Under the pieces are notes generated by a model. The model had not been told where the DNA came from, searched no databases, and saw nothing but the letters and a program-made list of their open reading frames with translations. From assembly GCA_041572275.1 (NCBI GenBank), contig JBFFSQ010000167.1:1-6623 (forward strand): 6,623 bases of DNA, read 5' to 3'. Below, piece by piece: positions 1 to 5,347 of this stretch. The translations under genes were made by a program, and so were the position numbers. Numbering within the stretch: the stretch's first letter is position 1; each line of letters opens with the position of its first letter. The stretch comes from JBFFSQ01 sp041572275. GTDB lineage: Bacteria; Pseudomonadota; Gammaproteobacteria; SZUA-229.

Positions 1-350
1 CCCAGGTCGCCGGTATAGCCGCACTGAGTCAGCCACCGGTACATTTTGACAGCTTCAGACACACCCTGGCAAAACGTCGTGACCTGATCTGCCAGCGACT
101 GGATAACCTGCCCCATGTCTTTGACTACGTCAGACCTGAAGGCGCCTATTATGTATTCCCAAGGATAGTCACTGAACACAGCAGCTCACATGACTTTGCT
201 ATACAGCTACTAGAGGAAATTCAGGTCACAGTGACACCAGGTGCTGCTTTTGGTCCTTCAGGGGAACACCATGTCAGAATGGCTTATTGCGTCTCAGATG
301 ACAGCATCAATCAGGCCTTTGATCGCATGGACACATATTTTGCACCCTGA
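1..350 (+). CDS. PLP-dependent class I/II aminotransferase, C-terminal part
   Basis: This is the last 115 residues of a gene that begins before the window; the reading frame starts at base 3 and ends with TGA at 348-350. The visible part matches the C-terminal small domain of fold-type I aminotransferases. It has a PEGAYYVFPRI strand (about residues 45-55 of the fragment), a VTPGAAFG turn (77-84) and HHVRMAYC (89-96). By family knowledge, the Arg of that last motif (residue 92) binds the substrate alpha-carboxylate. The PLP-binding Lys lies upstream and is not seen, so the substrate (aspartate, alanine, aromatic or other amino acid) cannot be assigned. No convincing terminator follows. The next gene lies on the same strand 134 bases on but appears to have its own promoter. 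Confidence 0.9.
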   Translation, partial: QVAGIAALSQPPVHFDSFRHTLAKRRDLICQRLDNLPHVFDYVRPEGAYYVFPRIVTEHSSSHDFAIQLLEEIQVTVTPGAAFGPSGEHHVRMAYCVSDDSINQAFDRMDTYFAP

Positions 351-413
351 GACTTATGCTCTACAGGGGCATAATTGACTCGACTCAGAGTCTGTTCCTT
401 GGGATGCTGCATA

Positions 414-444
414 TTGAAAACAGTAAGCTCACAAGCTATATAAT
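414..444 (+). promoter_or_regulatory. Putative sigma-70 promoter for the DUF1631 gene
   Basis: TTGAAA at 414-419 is followed by TATATA at 437-442 with a 17-base spacer. An overlapping TATAAT at 439-444 gives a 19-base spacer. Either would start transcription near 450, leaving a short untranslated leader before the ATG at 485. The assignment rests on sequence match alone. Confidence 0.45.
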
Positions 445-484
445 TAGCAGAGACTCAATCATTTGACTCCACCTAAAGCGATAG

Positions 485-1984
485 ATGAATACTAACAATC
501 CGACACCTGAAACCTCGCTCAATATTGACTCAAGAGCAGGTGGCCCCGACTACATATCAGATCCTGAGTATATTTCTAAAATCATTAGCCAGTTCATTTT
601 AAATGATGACAAGGAATCAACTAGCAGCACACTGAAAAAGTCGGCAGTCAGCAGCCAACACTACAAACGACAGCAGGTCGTCAAGGCATTGACCAATCTG
701 CAGCTTACCTTCAAACCCAAATATGTACCTGGCCAAACCATCAATATTAATACCGATGCTTTTAAATCGGCACTGATGAATAGCATAGCCAAGATGGATA
801 ATGTAGCCATTCCAAAATCAATGAATCAAATAGATAGTCGTACTATTGATTTTGTTGAAATGATCTTCAGCGCCTTTTTGCGTGATAAAAACATGTCAGA
901 CGCACTCAAAGATCTATTGCTATTAATGCAAATACCCATCATTAAAACTGCTCTGTTGGACAATTCATTTTTTAATAATGAGAATCATCCCGCACGACAT
1001 GTACTTAACAGTATTGCTCATATTGGTATAGGAATTGAGAATCAGGAAAATACCATCTATAAAACAATTCAATATATCCTGGAACAATTATTACAAAGCT
1101 TTGATGAAAACCTGGATGTTTTCGCGACTGCCAAATTATCACTTGATCGACTAAGTGATATTCAGAAACGAAAACATGAGCAAACAGAGAAACAGACACG
1201 GCAGCTCATCACTCGTGAATATACTCGACAACTGGTTTTAAAAGAACTCCAATACTACACCCTCAACACGACCATACCGCCTTCTATACAGCCACTCATT
1301 CTAACGCACTGGTCGACACTGATGTATCAGCGTTTTGTTAGTTATGGAAAAGAAAGTATTGAATGGCGGGAAGCCATTGGCATCCTCCGGCTACTTGTTA
1401 AAAGCTTTCAGCCCATTAAAACACAGGAAGACTGGCAGGCAATCAGAAGCATTTATAAAGGTATAGTGAATAGTGTTCGCTCATGTTTGGACAACAGTCA
1501 CCAGAATAAAGAAAAAGTTTTTATTGCCATCAGCAATCTTAATAATTACTACAACAAAAAAATATCCGAGTCTGAGTTTTATCGCGACAGCAATGATGAT
1601 AGTGACGACGAAGATGAGACTTATAACGTTCTTGAGTCGTTTAAAGATGAACAACTTGCAGACATGGAACAGAGTCCCTTAGACAAGCAGTCCGCACAGT
1701 CAAAAGGCGTGCTAGATAACATGCCCAGTGTTATCAAACCCAATGCCTGGTTTGAGGTATTCACAGACTACAAACACCCGGTTCGTCGTCTCAAGTTATC
1801 AGTCATTCTGGAAGAACAGGCGAAACTGGTATTTGTCGATTTTATGGGCAACAGGGTCATTGAGAAAAGCATACAAAAATTCATTACCGAACTCAAAAAT
1901 GACCAGTCTCGATCCATTAATGATCATTCGATATTCGAATACGCATTGAGCATGGTCATTATTTCTATTGCTGCACGTGAGTAA
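485..1984 (+). CDS. DUF1631 family protein (function unknown)
   Basis: This is a 499-residue cytoplasmic-looking protein with no signal peptide or membrane segment. I recognise the DUF1631 family from the central block: TIDFVEMIF (120-128), IPIIKTALLDNSFF (150-163) and HPAR (168-171), followed by a long charged helical region (about 220-350). The C-terminal block starts at about residue 418 with PNAWFEVF, continues with RRLKLSVI and VFVDFMGN, and ends in helices. This small beta-rich end resembles the PilZ-like tail of the family, but I do not see a clear RxxxR / DxSxxG pair, so c-di-GMP binding is not claimed. An acidic linker of almost only Asp, Glu, Ser and Asn (about 368-379) separates the two blocks. 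From memory, family members are usually 700 residues or more, so this one appears short, mainly at the N-terminus. No good Shine-Dalgarno precedes the ATG, but the next in-frame Met is nearly 100 residues in. Biochemical function is unknown. Confidence 0.85.
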   Translation: MNTNNPTPETSLNIDSRAGGPDYISDPEYISKIISQFILNDDKESTSSTLKKSAVSSQHYKRQQVVKALTNLQLTFKPKYVPGQTININTDAFKSALMNSIAKMDNVAIPKSMNQIDSRTIDFVEMIFSAFLRDKNMSDALKDLLLLMQIPIIKTALLDNSFFNNENHPARHVLNSIAHIGIGIENQENTIYKTIQYILEQLLQSFDENLDVFATAKLSLDRLSDIQKRKHEQTEKQTRQLITREYTRQLVLKELQYYTLNTTIPPSIQPLILTHWSTLMYQRFVSYGKESIEWREAIGILRLLVKSFQPIKTQEDWQAIRSIYKGIVNSVRSCLDNSHQNKEKVFIAISNLNNYYNKKISESEFYRDSNDDSDDEDETYNVLESFKDEQLADMEQSPLDKQSAQSKGVLDNMPSVIKPNAWFEVFTDYKHPVRRLKLSVILEEQAKLVFVDFMGNRVIEKSIQKFITELKNDQSRSINDHSIFEYALSMVIISIAARE

Positions 1985-2336
1985 ATTGATTAAATATTTT
2001 TTATAGTGGCTAATAATCTTATAAACATCTCAAATCAATATTTTAATTCGCTTTGAATTCCACCTGTAGGCGACACACAAGCCATCAGACCCATTCATAT
2101 TTTCTATTAAACCAAATCACCATATAAATATATTTAAAAACTCAAATACACTCTAGCCTAAAATCATGAGTACAAATCCAACTAACTCGATATATATCAA
2201 CATTTATCAACTCTTATTATCTGCAATCAAAACTTTTTATAATCCATAAGTGAGATCAGAAATTCTTTTTATTGGTTTTTATTCAAAAAATTCTTATTTT
2301 GGAAACTATAAAAACAGGTTTTAGGAGTACAGTGTC
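1985..2336. other. AT-rich intergenic region without a supported gene
   Basis: About 350 strongly AT-rich bases between the DUF1631 stop and the HMA-like start. There is no clear terminator for DUF1631, only a T-run near 1997-2002 without a GC stem and a weak AATTC/GAATT hairpin at 2045-2059. A perfect -10 hexamer TATAAT lies at 2238-2243 but lacks a good -35. A second -10-like TATAAA lies at 2307-2312. Either could drive the downstream gene. A good Shine-Dalgarno, AGGAG at 2323-2327, belongs to that gene. Confidence 0.6.
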
Positions 2337-2567
2337 ATGGCAACTCATATTTCTGATGCAATACTTCATATCGATGAACCACTAGATAAATGGCAACGCG
2401 ATGTTCTTGAAGACCACATGCGTTTACAAGATGGTGTTATTTCAACTGGCTATAATGATAACGACACACATTTGATGCTAATTGAATATAACCCTGCATA
2501 CGGCCACCCAAATAATTATCTGCATATGGTAGAACGACACGGCTACCATGCTGAACGCATTGGCTGA
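2337..2567 (+). CDS. Small HMA-like (ferredoxin-fold) protein without cysteines
   Basis: A 76-residue protein starting at ATG 2337 with an excellent AGGAG nine bases upstream. The predicted order is strand (DAILHIDE, 7-14), helix (about 16-31), strand (GVISTGYN), strand (HLMLIEYNP, 45-53), helix (about 57-68), final strand (YHAERIG, 70-76). This beta-alpha-beta-beta-alpha-beta order and the 'HLM-EYNP' strand match small heavy-metal-associated-like proteins seen in Gammaproteobacteria. The CxxC metal motif of true HMA domains is absent; there is no Cys at all, but there are eight His (4, 11, 27, 45, 57, 63, 68, 71). Metal binding is therefore unproven. It looks monocistronic, standing between a long AT-rich spacer and a convergent cold-shock gene. 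The fold is inferred and the function is unknown. Confidence 0.75.
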   Translation: MATHISDAILHIDEPLDKWQRDVLEDHMRLQDGVISTGYNDNDTHLMLIEYNPAYGHPNNYLHMVERHGYHAERIG

Positions 2568-2577
2568 GTGCAACTCG

Positions 2578-2645
2578 CAATTGTTGCAAATAAGTTAATC
2601 TGAACCAGATAATATCAATTGCATTGCAATGTTGATTAATCTGAA
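2578..2645. repeat. Imperfect tandem duplication with internal palindromes
   Basis: Copy 1 is 2578-2604 and copy 2 is 2616-2645. Both read CAATTG, then TTGCAA, then a few variable bases, then TTAATCTGAA; the second copy carries a few extra bases. The TTAATCTGAA parts (2595-2604 and 2636-2645) are identical and 41 bases apart. Copy 2 contains the palindrome ATTGCA-T-TGCAAT (2618-2630), extended by ATCAA/TTGAT arms. Copy 1 overlaps a GCAAC/GTTGC inverted repeat (2570-2587). It lies just after the HMA-like stop, so it could be a protein-binding site or a 3' mRNA structure. Confidence 0.65.
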
Positions 2646-2702
2646 GTGAGAGGTGTTGTCAAAATTTATTCAAAAAGTAGATCGCCACAAAACTTCCAGT
2701 GC

Positions 2703-2738
2703 AAAAAAAACCCCACGATTACTCGCAGGGTTTTTTTT
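2703..2738 (-). terminator. Rho-independent terminator of the cold-shock gene
   Basis: Read on the minus strand, A8 is followed by CCCTGCGA, a GTAA loop, TCGTGGGG and T8. All eight stem positions pair if two G-U wobbles are allowed, the loop is of GNRA type, and the flanking A8/T8 can extend the stem. On the plus strand the two wobble positions become C-A mismatches. The structure therefore favours the minus strand but may also stop plus-strand transcripts from the HMA-like gene. Confidence 0.85.
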
Positions 2739-2760
2739 GTTCAACAAACTGTTAGATCGA

Positions 2761-2961
2761 TTAGATCTCGATGTTTGTTGCCTGAGGACCTTTAGGACCA
2801 TTTTCTACGTCAAAAGTCACTTGCTGGCCTTCAACCAATGTGCGAAAACCATCACTCTTGATTGCAGAAAAGTGAGCAAAAACGTCTTTACTGCCATCAT
2901 CGGGAGCAATAAAGCCAAAACCTTTAGATTCGTTAAACCATTTAACGGTACCTGTTGCCAT
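2761..2961 (-). CDS. CspA-family cold-shock protein (RNA chaperone)
   Basis: A 66-residue single cold-shock domain with an OB fold. The RNP1-type motif KGFGFIAP (13-20) and RNP2-type motif DVFAHFSAI (26-34) provide the aromatic surface that binds single-stranded RNA and DNA. MATGTVKWFN at the start and GPQATNI at the end are typical of the family. The start at 2961 is chosen because it gives the normal family N-terminus and length and has GAGG (2970-2973 on the complement) eight bases upstream. The frame stays open to an ATG at 3123, but that extension resembles nothing and lies in the leader. The gene is monocistronic, convergent with the HMA-like gene and divergent from rhlE. Family members melt RNA secondary structure and act as transcription antiterminators; not all are cold-induced, and which paralogue this is cannot be told. 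Confidence 0.96.
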   Translation of the reverse strand: MATGTVKWFNESKGFGFIAPDDGSKDVFAHFSAIKSDGFRTLVEGQQVTFDVENGPKGPQATNIEI

Positions 2962-3136
2962 GATAATTACCTCATCGAGCATTAAAAATAAAAAAAGTGT
3001 TACAAATCTTACGAGGGAATTAACAGGAGATATCTTGAAAAGAACTTCTGACAAGAACCAGGATAGAATGTAGCGGCAGGTAGTGTATCCTGTTTTAAAC
3101 CAAAAAACACCACTCTTCGCCATATATTGGATTATA
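2962..3136 (-). promoter_or_regulatory. Putative promoter and long 5' leader of the cold-shock gene
   Basis: On the minus strand a perfect TATAAT lies at 3136-3131, though with no good -35 and no extended -10. It would start transcription near 3124 and give a leader of about 160 bases, close to the long leader known for E. coli cspA. I see no clear match to the E. coli cold box. A second minus-strand TATAAT at 3199-3194 would give an even longer leader. The last 40 bases before the ATG are U-rich and probably unstructured, leaving the GAGG accessible. Confidence 0.4.
3059..3092 (-). other. Hairpin in the cold-shock leader
   Basis: CAGGATA at 3059-3065 and TATCCTG at 3086-3092 form a perfect 7-bp stem with a 20-base loop. 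It lies in the first third of the predicted cold-shock leader. Cold-shock mRNAs are known to use leader structure for thermosensing, but a role here is inference. Confidence 0.4.
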
Positions 3137-3266
3137 TGCGGGCAATTTCAAGCCCCATGACCATAAATAACAAAAATCAGTGACTATTAGACAATTATAT
3201 TGCTGATTAATACCCACAAACCACCTTTTATATGGAATTTAAGGTATAATCCCACGCCAAAGCTCT

Positions 3267-3286
3267 GGTGCACTTCGGTCTGCACC
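3267..3286 (+). other. Stable UUCG hairpin at the start of the rhlE leader
   Basis: GGTGCA (3267-3272) and TGCACC (3281-3286) form a perfect 6-bp stem. The loop contains C-TTCG-G, an extra-stable UUCG tetraloop with its preferred C-G closing pair, plus two bulged bases. It would sit about 10 bases after the predicted transcription start. No T-run follows, so it is not a terminator. Confidence 0.55.
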
Positions 3287-3353
3287 TGTTATCAAAGCGG
3301 TAATCCTTCCCGATTCACCTCAAAACACACTAGCTGTTTCCGCCTAAGACCGT

Positions 3354-3390
3354 CCCAAACACTATGTATTGGGTAGGCCGATCCCAAGAG
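3354..3390 (+). promoter_or_regulatory. Mutually exclusive hairpins over the rhlE ribosome-binding site
   Basis: TTGGG at 3369-3373 can pair with CCCAA upstream (3354-3358) or with CCCAA downstream (3383-3387). The downstream pairing covers the start of AAGAG (3386-3390), the best Shine-Dalgarno candidate for ATG 3402. The upstream pairing would free it. The stems are only 5 bp, so this could be chance or a weak switch. Confidence 0.35.
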
Positions 3391-3401
3391 AACATCATTA
3401 C

Positions 3402-4721
3402 ATGTCATTTGAATCCCTCGGCCTTATGGCCGAATTAATCCGTGCTGTATCCGAAAAAGGTTATAGCGAACCCACACCCATACAGAGCCAGGCTATTCCT
3501 CCTGTACTCGAAGGTCGCGACCTCATGGGTGGCGCGCAAACCGGAACAGGCAAAACGGCCGGTTTCACCCTGCCCTTATTACAACGTCTGATGGCATCAG
3601 GAAAGCCCTCACAAGGCAAACGCCCTGTCCGTGCCCTGGTACTAACCCCAACCCGAGAACTCGCCGCCCAGGTCAGTGAAAGTGTCGATATCTATGGTAA
3701 ATACCTGCCATTGAAGTCCACTGTGATTTTTGGTGGTGTGAGCATCAACCCACAGATCAAGCAACTCCGTAATGGCGTCGATATACTGGTGGCTACCCCA
3801 GGTAGATTGCTGGATCACGCCAGCCAGAAAACTGTCGATCTTTCGAAAGTCGAAATTCTGGTACTCGATGAAGCCGACCGTATGCTTGATATGGGATTTA
3901 TCCGTGATATCCGCAAAGTACTGGCGCTCTTACCCAGACAAAAACAGACCTTATTTTTCTCAGCCACTTTCTCCGATGAAATCAAGCGACTGTCAAATGA
4001 CCTGCTCAAGTCACCAGCCCTGATTGAAGTGGCACGCCGCAATACCGCATCGGAACGGGTCTCCCAGGTTGTCCATCCTGTTGATAAAAATCGTAAACGT
4101 GAACTACTGTCCTATCTGATTGGTTCCAACAACTGGCAACAGGTGCTGGTATTCAACCGCACCAAGCATGGTGCGAACCGCCTGTCAGAACAATTGTGTA
4201 AAGACGGCATTACCGCGGCGGCCATTCATGGCAACAAAAGCCAGGGGGCCCGTACTCGGGCGCTAGCTGACTTTAAATCGGGTAAGGTACGGGTACTGGT
4301 AGCCACAGATATCGCCGCCCGTGGACTGGACATTGACCAGTTGCCCCACGTCGTAAATTATGAATTACCCAACGTGGCGGAAGATTACGTTCACCGAATT
4401 GGCCGTACCGGTCGTGCCGGTAATGAAGGTGAAGCCATGTCACTAGTATGTGTCGATGAACTGAAATTACTAAAAGATATCGAACGCCTCATCAAGCGGG
4501 ATATTCCCAAGGTCGCCATTAACGACTTTGAACCCGATCCTTCTATTAAAGCTGAACCCATTAACCAGGGGCGAGGTAAACAGCAACAGGGTGGAAGAAA
4601 GCCCGCGGGTAAAAAAACGGCATCATCTCGCAACAATCAGACTAAAGGCTTCCAGGGACACTCGAATAATCAGGGTCAGTCCAAAAACCGCTCTCGCTAC
4701 CGCTCACAAAACGTAGGCTAG
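3402..4721 (+). CDS. rhlE: RhlE-type DEAD-box ATP-dependent RNA helicase
   Basis: A 439-residue helicase that unwinds or remodels RNA, linked in other bacteria to ribosome assembly and RNA turnover. All core motifs are intact: Q motif GYSEPTPIQ (20-28), Walker A AQTGTGKT (45-52), PTRELAAQ, TPGRLLD, DEAD (156-159), SAT (187-189), DIAARGLD (303-310) and HRIGRTGR (331-338). Residues 387-439 form a basic tail rich in Gln, Asn, Gly and Ser, as expected for an unspecific RNA-binding extension; it lacks the RRM-like domain of DbpA. The start MSFESLGL matches the usual RhlE N-terminus. An in-frame TTG at 3369 would add 11 unlikely residues and lies within the leader hairpins. AAGAG lies 11 bases upstream of the ATG. 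A strong hairpin follows the stop codon by eight bases. Confidence 0.93.
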   Translation: MSFESLGLMAELIRAVSEKGYSEPTPIQSQAIPPVLEGRDLMGGAQTGTGKTAGFTLPLLQRLMASGKPSQGKRPVRALVLTPTRELAAQVSESVDIYGKYLPLKSTVIFGGVSINPQIKQLRNGVDILVATPGRLLDHASQKTVDLSKVEILVLDEADRMLDMGFIRDIRKVLALLPRQKQTLFFSATFSDEIKRLSNDLLKSPALIEVARRNTASERVSQVVHPVDKNRKRELLSYLIGSNNWQQVLVFNRTKHGANRLSEQLCKDGITAAAIHGNKSQGARTRALADFKSGKVRVLVATDIAARGLDIDQLPHVVNYELPNVAEDYVHRIGRTGRAGNEGEAMSLVCVDELKLLKDIERLIKRDIPKVAINDFEPDPSIKAEPINQGRGKQQQGGRKPAGKKTASSRNNQTKGFQGHSNNQGQSKNRSRYRSQNVG

Positions 4722-4729
4722 CATTGAAT

Positions 4730-4761
4730 CAGGGGCAAGGGCTGCTTGCCCCTGCCCTTTT
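4730..4761 (+). terminator. Strong hairpin after rhlE, probable (possibly leaky) terminator
   Basis: CAGGGGCAAG (4730-4739) and CTTGCCCCTG (4745-4754) form a perfect 10-bp GC-rich stem with a 5-base loop, followed by CCC and only four T. An alternative stem AAGGGC/GCCCTT (4737-4742 with 4754-4759) overlaps it. The short T-run set back by CCC suggests incomplete termination. The next gene starts 20 bases after the T-run. Confidence 0.75.
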
Positions 4762-4781
4762 AATTACTCACAGGCTGCACC

Positions 4782-5255
4782 GTGAAAAAAATTGCCGTCT
4801 TTGTCGATGTACAAAACATTTATTACACCACTCGCCAGGCCTATGGTCGCCAGTTTAATTACCGCAATCTCTGGCAACGTATCAGCGCTGAAGGGGAAAT
4901 TGTTTCTGCCATCGCTTATGCCATTCACCGTAGTGATGACAAACAACTGAAATTTCAGGATGCACTTAAGCACATTGGCTTCACTGTCAAACTCAAACCT
5001 TACATCCAGCGTAGCGATGGCTCCGCTAAAGGTGACTGGGATGTAGGTATTACCATTGATGTCATGGAAATTGCCAAAGACGTCGATACAGTTGTATTGC
5101 TATCAGGTGATGGTGACTTCGATTTATTACTCGATAAAATCAGCAACGATTATGGTGTCAGCACTGAAGTCTATGGTGTACCCACACTTACAGCCAATTC
5201 GCTGATTGATTCTGCCAGCACCTATCACCGAATAGAAGATGATTTATTGCTATAG
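4782..5255 (+). CDS. NYN-domain protein (LabA/DUF88-like), putative ribonuclease
   Basis: A 157-residue single-domain NYN (PIN-like) protein. The acidic residues that usually bind metal in this fold are visible: Asp9 in VFVDVQNIYY (6-15), with Asn12 as the family Asn; Asp87 and Asp93 in KGDWDVGITIDVM (83-95); and Asp110/Asp112 in SGDGDF (108-113). Known NYN proteins are metal-dependent RNases, but the substrate here is unknown. It has no fused RNA-binding domain, so a partner may supply specificity. The GTG start at 4782 gives the standard MKKIAVFVD beginning; only a weak AGG (4772-4774) precedes it. It lies between two RNA helicase genes on the same strand, 60 bases after rhlE and 92 before dbpA. 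No room for a promoter exists between the rhlE hairpin and the start, so expression depends on read-through or on a promoter inside rhlE. Confidence 0.9.
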   Translation: MKKIAVFVDVQNIYYTTRQAYGRQFNYRNLWQRISAEGEIVSAIAYAIHRSDDKQLKFQDALKHIGFTVKLKPYIQRSDGSAKGDWDVGITIDVMEIAKDVDTVVLLSGDGDFDLLLDKISNDYGVSTEVYGVPTLTANSLIDSASTYHRIEDDLLL

Positions 5256-5257
5256 AA

Positions 5258-5312
5258 TTCAGTTCAACACCGATTGTGACTTAAATCGCACACACTTTTT
5301 CAATTCAACACC
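5258..5312. repeat. Direct repeat pair upstream of dbpA
   Basis: TTCAGTTCAACACC (5258-5271) and TTCAATTCAACACC (5299-5312) match at 13 of 14 bases and start 41 bases apart. They lie on the same strand in the 92-base gap between the NYN gene and dbpA and flank the CRP-like palindrome. Spacing close to four helical turns would put both on the same DNA face. No protein can be named. Confidence 0.5.
5275..5290. promoter_or_regulatory. CRP/Vfr-like half-site pair
   Basis: TGTGA, six bases, then TCGCA matches the CRP consensus TGTGA-N6-TCACA at nine of ten core positions. It is centred about 65 bases before the dbpA start. A weak -10-like TATATA at 5321-5326 lies downstream, but no clear -35 is present. 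This is a consensus match only; whether the organism has a CRP homologue is not visible. Confidence 0.3.
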
Positions 5313-5347
5313 AGCCATCCTATATACCTACAGAGATTAATTATCCC

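Larger units (their letters stand above)
3245..3401 (+). promoter_or_regulatory. Putative promoter (-10) and long leader of rhlE
   Basis: A perfect -10 hexamer TATAAT at 3245-3250 points toward rhlE; I find no convincing -35 at the right spacing. Transcription from near 3257 would leave about 145 untranslated bases before the ATG at 3402, containing the hairpins listed separately. Between this element and the minus-strand cold-shock promoter (3131-3136) only about 110 bases remain, so the two genes are divergently transcribed from a shared control region. Confidence 0.4.

Noticed and set aside
345..368. CCCTG/CAGGG inverted repeat as a terminator of the aminotransferase gene
   Set aside because: The 5-bp stem has a 14-base loop and overlaps the stop codon, and no T-run follows.
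2045..2059. AATTC/GAATT hairpin as a DUF1631 terminator
   Set aside because: It has only five AT-rich pairs, no T-run, and lies 60 bases after the stop.
2166..2249. Open frame of 27 codons in the AT-rich spacer
   Set aside because: It starts with ATG and ends with TAA, but has no Shine-Dalgarno, and its composition is what AT-rich DNA gives by chance; the TATAAT candidate lies inside its end.
2653..2985. Plus-strand frame of 110 codons over the cold-shock gene
   Set aside because: It is antisense to csp and crosses its terminator; the csp reading is unambiguous.
2962..3123. N-terminal extension of the cold-shock protein by 54 residues
   Set aside because: The frame is open up to an ATG, but the added residues match no family, while the inner start gives the exact CspA N-terminus with a well-placed GAGG.
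3369..3401. TTG start adding 11 residues to RhlE
   Set aside because: The ATG at 3402 gives the conserved MSF beginning of the family; the TTG has no ribosome-binding site and lies in the leader stem.
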